Positions 7,470-14,874 are shown, counted from the first letter of the stretch. The stretch is DNA of 32,116 nt from Flavobacteriaceae bacterium (GCA_003564185.1 PXFS01000034.1:1-32116); one strand, 5' to 3'. Notes: a model not told the origin generated them from the sequence alone. Program-made: numbers and translations.

Positions 7470-7989
7470 TCAATCTTTAGGTTTATCGAATTTTTCAACC
7501 TTAATCTTTTTTCCGTTTACTAAATGAACTGTTTTAGATTTATAGATTGAATCTAAACTTTTAGAATACTTATAATAGTTTTGGATCAAATGAATTGACA
7601 GATTATCATACTCACTTAAAAGCTCACATAAATCATTCGTTGTACAACTTATTTTGGTAGCAATCAATTCGGATTGAACTTGACCTTTTCGATTATTCTT
7701 TTTAGCATACATTAAACTTCCTATTTCATCATAAATATGAATTTGATCAATATTTCCATTATTATAGTACTCTAAATATTTACCTTTTAAAAATGAAAAA
7801 TATTGTCCATTACATTCGTATAAAATATTTTGTCCTTTGGTTTTTAAACTTCCCTGTTTATTTTTTTTTAATAACTTCAGTAGAGTCAACTGGTTTTAAT
7901 CCGCTAATTAATTCTTTATATTTCTCCGTTTGTTGAGAATAAACATTTGAAGAAATTAGAATCCAGAAAATAAACATAAGGTTCCTCAT
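7470..7989 (-). pseudogene. Exported hypothetical protein, frameshifted in a poly-A run
   Basis: The N-terminal part starts at ATG 7989 with a signal peptide (MRNLMFIFWILISSNVYSQQ) and runs to DSTEVIKKK, then stops at a run of nine A (7869-7861). The C-terminal part continues in the next frame (NKQGSLKTKGQNILYECNGQ onward) to 7470. With eight A the two halves join into one protein of about 172 aa. The middle has a YYNNGNIDQIHIYDEIG stretch resembling a single MORN/YwqK-type repeat. Function unknown. The ATG lies about 23 nt from the R' box of site F. Confidence 0.62.
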
Positions 7990-8002
7990 TTTTTTTTCAA
8001 AT

Positions 8003-8170
8003 GTTGCACAACGTCTCCCGCATATGGTTTGTGGCGGGACTGAAACCGCTCGCCATTCAGTTGAGTTCATAAGTTGATAAAAATACTGAAATTTTTGGTT
8101 TATCAAAAATCTCGTAATCTGCCTGACTGCCGCAGGTAGACAGGTTTTTGTTATGCACTGTTGTACCACG
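8003..8170 (-). repeat. attC-like recombination site F (divergent)
   Basis: Outer boxes are GTTGCACAAC (8003-8012) and GTTGTACCAC (8160-8169). The left arm CCCGCATATG pairs imperfectly with GTTATGCAC. The core differs from A to E and lacks the GCGCAAG block. The GC-rich imperfect palindrome is present in a variant form (about 8119-8144, CTGCCTGACTGCCGCAGG). The 5' box of the cassette transcribed from it (TTGCACAAC) is the exact complement of the R'' box of site E. Confidence 0.6.
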
Positions 8171-8691
8171 TTTTTTTACTTTATTTTCTCTCCATCTAAA
8201 AATTTTATTAAGTCGGTTTTATAATATTGTTTTTCTCCAATTTTGTCTTCAGTTACAACTTCAAATGATTTTGACTTTATAATTACGTCTTTTCTAAATC
8301 GGGTTGACTTTTCATATCCAAAGAACGACCATGGAGAGAAACCTACACACTATTTGCTTAAATTTTTACCTTTTTCGTCAACAACTATTGGTTTAATAAT
8401 CAATTTATTAAAGGTCCATTCATTTAGGTATCCAATCCCATTCGTGTCAACAGTCAAAATATTATTTTTTACATTAGATTTTATTAGAATTACTTGTCCT
8501 GTATAGCTTTCTGGTACTATAATTTTCAATTTCGGAGAGTAGATATGATAATAGAAAATACCAAAAGCAATGGCTGTTATTGTAAAATAATTTGTCCAAA
8601 ATGAAAGACGTTTTGAAATTAATGTTGGTAACCAAGCTAAGACAAGTCCGCCAACTAAAATTAAAGTGATGTATCCATCCGAGCAACTACA

Positions 8692-8804
8692 TTATTTCTT
8701 CCATTGATTAGGGAGTAGTTCTTCTATATGTTGGATATTGTAATCTGGTATTTTTTCAAGTATTTCTTGTAGCCATTCTCTCGGGTTTGGAATTCCTAAT
8801 AATT
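8692..8804 (-). mobile_element. 3' remnant of an IS66-family transposase
   Basis: Between the IS3 element and the membrane-protein fragment is a short frame reading VTKLLGIPNPREWLQEILEK, then IPDYNIQHIEELLPNQWKK and a TAA at 8694-8692. The WLQEIL-(8-12)-IEELLPNQW pattern is that of the extreme C-terminus of IS66-type transposases (usual ending LLPWNW). Only about 37 codons survive. No IS66 sequence is seen on the other side of the IS3 copy, so an IS3 insertion followed by deletion of the rest of the IS66 element is likely. Confidence 0.62.
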
Positions 8805-8818
8805 TTGTGACATTTTTT

Positions 8819-9703
8819 TTAAGCCGCTTTATTAACTTTTCCTCTTAATTTGATTTCCATTTCTAGGGGGGAAAGATACCCTAAAGATGAATGTATTCTT
8901 TCTGTATTATACCAGTTTATATAATCTGCAACAGAGTTATTTAGCTGACTTGTAGAAGTATATTTAAAACGATACAACCATTCACTTTTGATTGTTTTAA
9001 AAAAACTTTCAGATACAGCATTGTCCCAACAATTTCCTTTTCTACTCATACTCTGGGTTGTTTTTCTATTAAAAGAAAATAACTTAACCATCTTGTTAGA
9101 AGCAAACTGAATACCACGATCTGAATGAAATACAAATTCGCTACTAAGTGACCTATTTGATCTAGCATGAAGCCAAGCTTTCATGATTGTATTTTCAGTA
9201 GTCATATCTTCACTTAATGACCATCCTATTACTTTTCTATCTGCAAGATCTATTACTGTTGTTAAATAGTTCCAGTCATTATTAACCCTTATGTAGGTAA
9301 TATCGGACACCCATTTCTCACCAAGTTGTGAACTATTAAAATCCCTATTCAGCTTATTATCTGCAATACCAAATGCATGATTCGAATCCGTGGTAATTAC
9401 ATATTTTCTCCTCAAAACACTTTTTAAATTCATTTGCCTCATCAAAAGAGCTATATAGGAACGGCTATAGTACAAGTTTTCTCTTTCTAACATCTTTTGA
9501 ACTCTATGACTGCCATAGATTTGCCTACTTTGCTTAAAAATCGATCGAATTCTTTCTTTTAACAAAACAAGTGACTCTTTTTCAACTTTATTGTCTTTTG
9601 TTTTTATCCAATTGTAATAGGCATTTCTACTAACTTTCATGCATTTACACATCCGCTCAACAGTAAAACTATCAGTATTATTTAAAATAAATTGATATCT
9701 CAC
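8819..9703 (-). CDS. IS3-family transposase OrfB (DDE integrase core)
   Basis: 294 aa counted from the GTG at 9703. The native product is probably an OrfAB fusion made by -1 frameshifting, since the frame is open upstream to the slippery site. An N-terminal HTH-like region carries the IYGSHRVQKML motif near residues 62-72 (HTH_21). The catalytic core has Asp134 (WVSDITYI), Asp195 (FHSDRGIQF) and Glu232 (NAVSESFF), the D,D(about 35)E triad. The ending YNTERIHSSLGYLSPLEME is the standard IS3 tail. It cuts and joins the element's ends during transposition. Confidence 0.93.
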   Translation of the reverse strand: MRYQFILNNTDSFTVERMCKCMKVSRNAYYNWIKTKDNKVEKESLVLLKERIRSIFKQSRQIYGSHRVQKMLERENLYYSRSYIALLMRQMNLKSVLRRKYVITTDSNHAFGIADNKLNRDFNSSQLGEKWVSDITYIRVNNDWNYLTTVIDLADRKVIGWSLSEDMTTENTIMKAWLHARSNRSLSSEFVFHSDRGIQFASNKMVKLFSFNRKTTQSMSRKGNCWDNAVSESFFKTIKSEWLYRFKYTSTSQLNNSVADYINWYNTERIHSSLGYLSPLEMEIKLRGKVNKAA

Positions 9704-9981
9704 CTGTCGCTCTTGGAGAAGATGCTGACTGCCTTTTTTAAGATATCCCTTTCCATAGTTATCTCTCGAAGCTCTTTTCTCAAAGCTTTCAACTCTTTTT
9801 CTTCTTGAGACAACTCTTTTTTATTTGTAAAATCACCTGATTTAGCTTCGTACTCTCTTCTCCATCTTCGGATCATAGCTCCGTTTAAGCCATACTCTTC
9901 ACTTACCTCTTTAACAGGTCTTCCAGACTTTAATAACTCTGCTATTAAAACCTTAAATTCATTTTCATACTTCTTTGCCAT
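9700..9981 (-). CDS. IS3-family transposase OrfA (HTH protein)
   Basis: 93 aa. The N-terminal helix-turn-helix (FKVLIAELLKSGRPVKEVSE, then YGLNGAMIRRWRREY) recognises the element's ends. It is followed by a leucine-zipper-like helix (LKALRKELREITMERDILKK) for multimerisation. Its TGA (9702-9700) overlaps the GTG of orfB by the GTGA pattern. The start lies about 42 bp inside the left inverted repeat. Confidence 0.92.
   Translation of the reverse strand: MAKKYENEFKVLIAELLKSGRPVKEVSEEYGLNGAMIRRWRREYEAKSGDFTNKKELSQEEKELKALRKELREITMERDILKKAVSIFSKSDR
9733..9739 (-). other. Programmed -1 frameshift site of the IS3 element
   Basis: In the orfA frame the sequence reads TTA AAA AAG, giving the slippery heptamer A AAA AAG in the right phase. 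A -1 slip moves translation into the orfB frame, which is open from here (KKGSQHLLQERQVRYQF). This would yield the OrfAB transposase as in other IS3 members. Confidence 0.75.
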
Positions 9982-10167
9982 AATTCAAATTTAAACATTT
10001 CGGGCTGAATTATTTTGTCACAACAAATATAGACACTCCAAATCACTCCGAACTTATTTGGGGCTAAATTAATTCCGTCTTGAGTTTCAATCAACTTATG
10101 AATTGATGCAGCTAATAGTCCGAGTGGAATTAGTCCTAATACTATTTTTAGTTTTCGTTTCATTTAA

Positions 10168-10317
10168 ATGTGCTACAACGGTCTTGTATATGAAAAGTAG
10201 CGGATTTCTATACACTAACTTTTCAGTTTTACACTGAACTTTGATTTATCTTTTATCTTTTATCTTTCCTTTAATCACTTAAACCGCTATTACTTATACA
10301 CAATGTTGGCGGTAGTT
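10168..10317 (-). repeat. attC-like recombination site G
   Basis: Outer boxes are GTGCTACAAC (10170-10179) and GTTGGCGGTAG (10305-10315). Inner arms are TGTATA/TATACA and TAGCGG/CCGCTA. The core includes a TTTTATC triplicate-like stretch and does not share the GCGCAAG block of A to E. The R'' box matches the complement of the 5' end of its own cassette (TACCGCTAAC, 14337-14346) in 9 of 10 positions, 4.2 kb away. The last ten codons of the methyltransferase gene lie inside this site. Confidence 0.7.
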
Positions 10318-11189
10318 TTTACTTTTTTCAGTTTAAATCTCAATGGATTCCAATCTTTGATTTTAGGCTGTTCGATATTATTGCTAAAAAACAATATTTC
10401 TTTTCCTTCCCTAATTTCATAAGCAGTATGATTAAATGAAAACTCTTTTTTTGGACATTCCGCATACAATTTTTTAATTTCTGGAACATTGTCATACGAA
10501 ACTATCCACTTAATATTTTGAATGGACTTAATCTTGTCACTTACTTTTTTATGATTTTTATCTTCGTAATGATTCATATAAAGCGTACTAGCTTTTAGAT
10601 AATAAGGTGGGTCGAAATAAAAAACTATGTTGTCATTTTGTGCTTCTTGTTCTATTTTGTCAATTAATTTGACAGCATCTTTTTTATATAGTCGTATGTT
10701 TTTTTTGTGATATGCAATGTTTTTTATTCTCTGTATGAGTTCAGTTTTATTAAATCTGCAATCCATTAAATAGTTACCTGTCTGTTCGATTCCTCCCATT
10801 ACACCTGCATTAATTATTCCCGAACGATTTGTGCGATTTAAGTAGAATGTAGAAAAACCTAAATCAAGTAAATCAGCTTTTCGTTTATTTGACTGAACTG
10901 ATTTTTGCTTTTTCCATTCTTCTATTGATAGTTCTGCATTTTCTATCAATTGGCATAATTGTTTAGTTTTATTCAGGGCTGAATACCAAAAAGCATAAAT
11001 TGAACGGTCTCTATCATTTATTGTAATTTTCTCAACAAACCCCTCCATTAACAGAAATAGGGCCACCGAAGCTCCACCAGAATATGGCTCAACATAATGG
11101 CCATTTATATTGTTGTCAATACAAATCTTTGCAATAAATGCAGAAAGTTTATTTTTTCCGCCTGGATATCTTAATGGTGAATAAAACAT
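10290..11189 (-). CDS. D12-class (Dam-like) DNA N6-adenine methyltransferase
   Basis: 299 aa. The hallmarks of the MethyltransfD12 family are in order: SPLRYPGGKNKL at residues 4-15 and EPYSGGASVAL at 34-44 (S-adenosylmethionine binding), FYLNRTNRSGI at 115-125, and the catalytic DPPYY at 193-197. The family transfers a methyl group to adenine N6, commonly in GATC or other short sites. The target here is unknown. It is the last gene of the ParB/OLD-like operon, 7 bp after the ATPase gene, so its likely job is to mark self DNA or to modify the DNA that the other two proteins act on. The extreme C-terminus (KTTANIVYK) is encoded by the attC-like site. Confidence 0.9.
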   Translation of the reverse strand: MFYSPLRYPGGKNKLSAFIAKICIDNNINGHYVEPYSGGASVALFLLMEGFVEKITINDRDRSIYAFWYSALNKTKQLCQLIENAELSIEEWKKQKSVQSNKRKADLLDLGFSTFYLNRTNRSGIINAGVMGGIEQTGNYLMDCRFNKTELIQRIKNIAYHKKNIRLYKKDAVKLIDKIEQEAQNDNIVFYFDPPYYLKASTLYMNHYEDKNHKKVSDKIKSIQNIKWIVSYDNVPEIKKLYAECPKKEFSFNHTAYEIREGKEILFFSNNIEQPKIKDWNPLRFKLKKVKTTANIVYK

Positions 11190-11196
11190 ACTTATC

Positions 11197-12756
11197 TTAA
11201 AAAATTTTTAATTGATTCAACAAGTCGTCAAATTTACGATTAAACTCAACAACAAACTCTTTATTGGTCTTTTTCCATTCATTTAGAACTTTCGAAGCAT
11301 TTCTGCCCCAAATAGGGAGGTGTTTATTAAACCACTCTTTAGCTTTGTCTCTGTCTTTTTGGATGTCATCATTTGAAATTACTTGAAAGCAATATTGATG
11401 ATCAAATGTATCGTCAATTTTACTCCATAACGGATGAGAGTCCTCCAAATCATTTAAATAATTCGCAATTATTTGTTCAGGGGATCTATCACCTGGTAGC
11501 AATAAAATATTTTTTAATTTATTTGCAGCCCTCAACTGTTTATTGTTCTGCTTTACATCACCGTCTAAAACGATTATTGAGTGCGGAAAAGAAAAAGATG
11601 GAACCTTAATTGTCGCTAGTTGAATTAAATTGCCACACCCTAAATTTACTTTAACAAAGTTTATATACTTTGTTTTACGACCTATCAATGATTTGACAAA
11701 AATGACCCCTTCCCGATCCTCGGTATACAAGTCTACTCTTTTATTAGTGACTTTTCCCGTAAGAGTCTTATTCAAATGATTTCTGATGAAGTCAAAAGAT
11801 GTATTGTTACTTATATTTATTTTACCATCTTTTTTTGATAGAAACATTAATTTTACCTGTCCGTTTCTTTTTTGATTACCTTCAATTTTCCCAGCTTCTT
11901 CTAAAATTGTAAGAGAATGTGATGTCAAGATTATTTGAATTTTAAATTTTGAAGCAAAATGAATCAATGCATCAAATAATATTTTTTGTGACCCTGGATA
12001 AAAACTGGCATCAATTTCATCAATTGCTAATATTCCACCTTGATAATCTTCTTTGTATTTCTTTTGCAGTTTTTTAAAAGACAATACCGCAAGTAAGATT
12101 TTACTTAAGTTATCTTGACCAGCTGAGTTTGACTTCCAATCATAATGATCCGTATTTGCGCCAACAGTTTGTTTATTTGTACTAAGTAAAAAACTAGAAC
12201 TCAAAACTTTATCCTTATCTCTAGTAAGGATTAAAATCTTATTAAACCATTTTTTGTAGAAGGCGAATTCTTCATTTGTAAGTTCAGAATTTTTATCAAC
12301 TGATAAGCCATTATCCTCAGCAATTGGCAGTAGTCTTTTAAGGCTTAAATAAATTACAGGCAGTTGAATGAAGCCAGAACCTTTGGTTCGATCACCTTTT
12401 TTCCAAAACCGTATCTTTCCTTTTGATTTATCTCTATGTATACTCTCTACAGTATAAGGTGGAAATATATTGTTCTTAAAGTGAAGCGTCCATTCATGTT
12501 CTCCAGCAATATCAAAACTTTCAGAAAGTTTAAATTTATCTGCAAATGATGAAATATAATTTCCGCCTGATAAAGGTTTTTCATTTTTCATTGGATGCTC
12601 GTCATCCTTAATAGCAAAGGGTTGACTTAACATTCCAAGGATAGTTGTTTTCTGAGTACCGTTTTGACCAGCAATCACGGTTACTAAATTCCCTAATTCG
12701 AATTCGACGTTTTCAAACCCTCTAAACTTATCGACATGTATCTTATTGATTATCAT
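11197..12756 (-). CDS. OLD-like ABC ATPase with TOPRIM domain
   Basis: 519 aa. ATPase part: IHVDKFRGFENVEFEL at the start, a Walker A variant GQNGTQKT at 30-37 (Lys36 kept, but the Gly before it replaced by Gln), an ABC-type signature SAGQDNLSKIL at 211-221, Walker B ILAIDEID at 242-249, and an H-loop ILTSHSL with His280. C-terminal part: YTEDREGVIFVKSLI with Glu346 and IIVLDGD with Asp398/Asp400, fitting a TOPRIM metal site, then LLLPGDRSPEQIIANYL as in OLD-family nucleases. The expected activity is ATP-controlled DNA nicking or cleavage; activity here is inferred. It overlaps the ParB-like gene by 14 bp and precedes the methyltransferase. Confidence 0.82.
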   Translation of the reverse strand: MIINKIHVDKFRGFENVEFELGNLVTVIAGQNGTQKTTILGMLSQPFAIKDDEHPMKNEKPLSGGNYISSFADKFKLSESFDIAGEHEWTLHFKNNIFPPYTVESIHRDKSKGKIRFWKKGDRTKGSGFIQLPVIYLSLKRLLPIAEDNGLSVDKNSELTNEEFAFYKKWFNKILILTRDKDKVLSSSFLLSTNKQTVGANTDHYDWKSNSAGQDNLSKILLAVLSFKKLQKKYKEDYQGGILAIDEIDASFYPGSQKILFDALIHFASKFKIQIILTSHSLTILEEAGKIEGNQKRNGQVKLMFLSKKDGKINISNNTSFDFIRNHLNKTLTGKVTNKRVDLYTEDREGVIFVKSLIGRKTKYINFVKVNLGCGNLIQLATIKVPSFSFPHSIIVLDGDVKQNNKQLRAANKLKNILLLPGDRSPEQIIANYLNDLEDSHPLWSKIDDTFDHQYCFQVISNDDIQKDRDKAKEWFNKHLPIWGRNASKVLNEWKKTNKEFVVEFNRKFDDLLNQLKIF

Positions 12757-14305
12757 AAGGAATGTTGTTACTTAAGATTACAAAAAGAGGCTCCAAATGC
12801 TGCCATGCTCTTTTATTATGCTCTAAATCCACTATTGTTTCAATGTTGTGGACTGCTAAGTCCAAACCATCTTTTATTCGATCAATATAGTGGTTTAAAT
12901 TTTTTAGTTGAAGAGTATCTAAATGATTTTCTAATTCATTGTTTTTGATATAATCCAACATTATTTTGAGTGAAGCACCTGTATAATCTTTTTTACTATT
13001 AAATCTTAAAATAGTCATTATTTCGGTAGATTCAATTTCATCTTTAATAGAATGTTTTCCTTTAAAGTAAGCAATTAAATTATCAACTTTTCTAAGACTA
13101 TTTTTTTCGTTTTCAGAATTTGTTTTAAGGCTCAAATCTTCAAATAATTCTTTTTCTTTAAGATAAAAATAAAGAGATTGTTCTAAGTAAGTTCTTAATA
13201 AAACTGAAAATGAATAGACTTTGTCGATAGGCAAGTGCTTTAATTCAGCAAATAATCCATCAAGCTTTTCGTTATCAAAAATTATTTCTTTGTCGGCCAA
13301 GATAATTCGATTTTGATATGATTTTTTCTTAGACCTTTTTCTTCTGCGTGTTACCTTTTTCTTTTTTTCTTCTAAATCCGATTTCTTTTTTGAAGACTTA
13401 CTTTCCGTTTTTTCTTCTTTAGTTGCAGAAAAATCAAACTTAGGATTACTATTAAGTTTGGCTATGAATTGTTTTTTATCATCATCTCTGTTGAAGTCTC
13501 GAGAAAATCTCTCTGCATCAATTAATATTTTAAACACTTCTAGAAGTCTAATTTCAAATTCTTCTTGAGGAAGGCTAATTATCAATTCTCCTGTTTCATC
13601 ATCAAACTCAATTCCGAGGAATCTTCTTGCTGGTTCGTAGGAATAGAATCGTTCAAGGTTAGTAAATTCAAAATCGGCAACGTCTATTACAATACCTTCT
13701 TCTTTTTCTAAAATTTGTTTGCCTTCATAAAATAAGTTATAAGCTTTTAAAGGCTTTAGAATTTTTGCTCTACTTTCATTTAATACATCACAAATATCTT
13801 CAACAACTAAACCATCTTCATAGAACATTTCCGCAACAAAAGCATATTGATTCCCTGTTTTCCATTTTTTTAGTGAGTCGCCTTGGTGTCTTTCATAAAT
13901 TATTGGATTTGCAAGTAAACGATTAGGTGAGATATAACATCTTAACTTTCTATCTACTGGGAAGTCATTTTTTAAAATGTTTTTTAGCAATGTATTCGCT
14001 TTAGCTGTCGATAAATATTTTTTAGGTTCTTGAAGTAGTTTTAAGGCTGCTGTTCTTCTATTGCCTTCAAGTACAACCTTTTTATTGTTTTCAATACATA
14101 TTATTGGCTCTTCTCCAACAAAATACCCTTCTTCTGATATTTTTTTTGCTAACTCGTAAACACCCTCATTATTTATTAAGAATTTTAATATTTGAGTTTG
14201 ATTCATGGTGTCTCCTCTATATTTTATTCTTGGATTATTCAAATCTAATTGTAATGTTTTCAAGCTATATTCAAATGTTTCCCAAGAAGAGTAGTCTATA
14301 TACAT
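12743..14305 (-). CDS. ParB/Srx-domain protein with helical C-terminal domain
   Basis: 520 aa, first gene of a three-gene operon. The N-terminal ParB/Srx-like domain (about 15-130) includes the VLEGNRRTAALKLL motif, with the box at 80-87 that forms the nucleotide site in ParB CTPases and related nucleases or kinases. A middle helical region contains DICDVLNESRAKILKPLKAY (about 170-189), like a HTH. A highly basic linker (297-328, with VTRRRKRSKKKS) probably contacts DNA. The C-terminal helical domain (about 335-515) ends with GLDLAVHN (His486), reminiscent of HEPN-type folds, though this is only a resemblance. It may be the DNA-sensing or clamp part of the system. The start ATG lies 41 nt from the cassette boundary. 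Confidence 0.75.
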   Translation of the reverse strand: MYIDYSSWETFEYSLKTLQLDLNNPRIKYRGDTMNQTQILKFLINNEGVYELAKKISEEGYFVGEEPIICIENNKKVVLEGNRRTAALKLLQEPKKYLSTAKANTLLKNILKNDFPVDRKLRCYISPNRLLANPIIYERHQGDSLKKWKTGNQYAFVAEMFYEDGLVVEDICDVLNESRAKILKPLKAYNLFYEGKQILEKEEGIVIDVADFEFTNLERFYSYEPARRFLGIEFDDETGELIISLPQEEFEIRLLEVFKILIDAERFSRDFNRDDDKKQFIAKLNSNPKFDFSATKEEKTESKSSKKKSDLEEKKKKVTRRRKRSKKKSYQNRIILADKEIIFDNEKLDGLFAELKHLPIDKVYSFSVLLRTYLEQSLYFYLKEKELFEDLSLKTNSENEKNSLRKVDNLIAYFKGKHSIKDEIESTEIMTILRFNSKKDYTGASLKIMLDYIKNNELENHLDTLQLKNLNHYIDRIKDGLDLAVHNIETIVDLEHNKRAWQHLEPLFVILSNNIPYDNQ

Positions 14306-14332
14306 ATTTATTCTATTATTTCTTGTTTTTTC

Positions 14333-14400
14333 AAATTACCGCTAACTTACTTATATCCCCAACTTTTATCGGCATAGCTTACCTCATAAGATGAGTAAGC
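14333..14400 (-). other. Bare R'-type cassette boundary (H), possible decayed attC or attI-like end
   Basis: ATTACCGCTAAC at 14335-14346 is identical to the boundary box of site B (4617-4628) and complementary to the R'' box of site G, so it marks the 5' end of the ParB/OLD/Dam cassette. The rest of a full attC is not found to its right. Instead there is a small hairpin, CTTACCTCAT/ATGAGTAAG (14378-14387 and 14391-14399). No integrase gene follows. Confidence 0.45.
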
Positions 14401-14874
14401 ACAAGATTTATATTTTTAATTAATACAATATTAATCATTTTAGCTTAAAATCAATTGAATATGAATGAAAAAACCTAATTACATGATGACATGTTACCTG
14501 CCACGAGTGTTTTGAGGTATGTGGCTAAGGCTTTAAAAGTTTTAGTTGCTAAAGTTTTCATTACGATTACAGAAAGGGTAAAAAATGTTATTTTTACTTT
14601 TCAATAAATATATTCTGTAAGCTAAATTTTAAGAGATTGCCATAATTTTTCAGTTTCAATATTCAGAAGAGTTAGAGTTAAAACATTAGTATATTTTCAA
14701 CCTACTTTAAATGCAGTTTTTATCAATATCTTTAATAGCTATGCCGCCAGTTGTATGAAAAAAAGCCTATTCCATGATGATTAATTTTAAATGTGTAATT
14801 TTGTGATGCATATATTTATTAGTTTGTTTCTTTTATATTTAATCAGAGACAACTTAAAACCTAAATTTTTTATT
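14401..14874. other. Intergenic stretch, no supported gene
   Basis: AT-rich sequence between the cassette array and the lipoprotein gene. I see no coding frame with family features and no structured RNA or clear repeat. The region just before 14875 should hold the lipoprotein promoter, but no convincing TAnnTTTG element was found. Confidence 0.4.

Larger units (their letters stand above)
8805..10023 (-). mobile_element. IS3-family insertion sequence, about 1.22 kb
   Basis: It contains overlapping orfA and orfB and ends in short inverted repeats: TTGTGACA at 8805-8812 and its complement TGTCACAA at 10016-10023, with partial matching further in (AAGC versus CAGC). Size and gene order are typical for IS3. 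No target duplication is visible: the left end abuts the host membrane-protein gene and the right end abuts an IS66 remnant, consistent with an adjacent deletion. Both transposase frames are intact, so the element may still be active. Confidence 0.85.
8176..10163 (-). pseudogene. Membrane-protein cassette gene split by IS elements and a stop codon
   Basis: The 5' fragment (10163 to about 10024) encodes MKRKLKIVLGLIPLGLLAAS through GVIWSVYIC. The 3' fragment (about 8685 to 8176) resumes with SDGYITLILVGGLVLAWLP. Joining TATATTTG to CTCGGATGG restores one frame across the insertion. The rebuilt protein has three predicted membrane segments, then a soluble C-terminal domain. A second lesion is the in-frame TAG at 8352-8350, after KNLSK and before CVGFSPWSFFGYEK. 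The reading frame remains intact to the TAA at 8178-8176. No family was recognised. It is clearly non-functional as it stands. Confidence 0.72.

Noticed and set aside
7990-8169. Longer N-terminus (60 residues) for the exported protein starting at 7989
   Set aside because: It is the translation of attC-like site F, and the signal peptide begins at 7989.
3987-8170. Regularly spaced similar repeats that might be a CRISPR array
   Set aside because: The units are 137-195 bp, imperfectly palindromic, differ in length and alternate with complete genes. Nothing resembles short direct repeats with spacers, and no cas genes are seen.
10024-10163. Separate 72-aa gene at the left edge of the IS3 element
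   Set aside because: Its last 27 or so residues are translated from the IS end; the rest joins in frame with the fragment at 8176-8685 as one broken gene.
11197-12756. Gabija (GajA) or PARIS assignment for the ATPase-TOPRIM gene
   Set aside because: No UvrD-like helicase partner (Gabija) is present, and TOPRIM and ATPase are in one chain rather than two genes as in PARIS; the neighbours are a ParB-like protein and a methyltransferase.
14791-14874. Upstream ATG for the plus-strand lipoprotein
   Set aside because: It would place 28 residues in front of a complete lipoprotein signal peptide.
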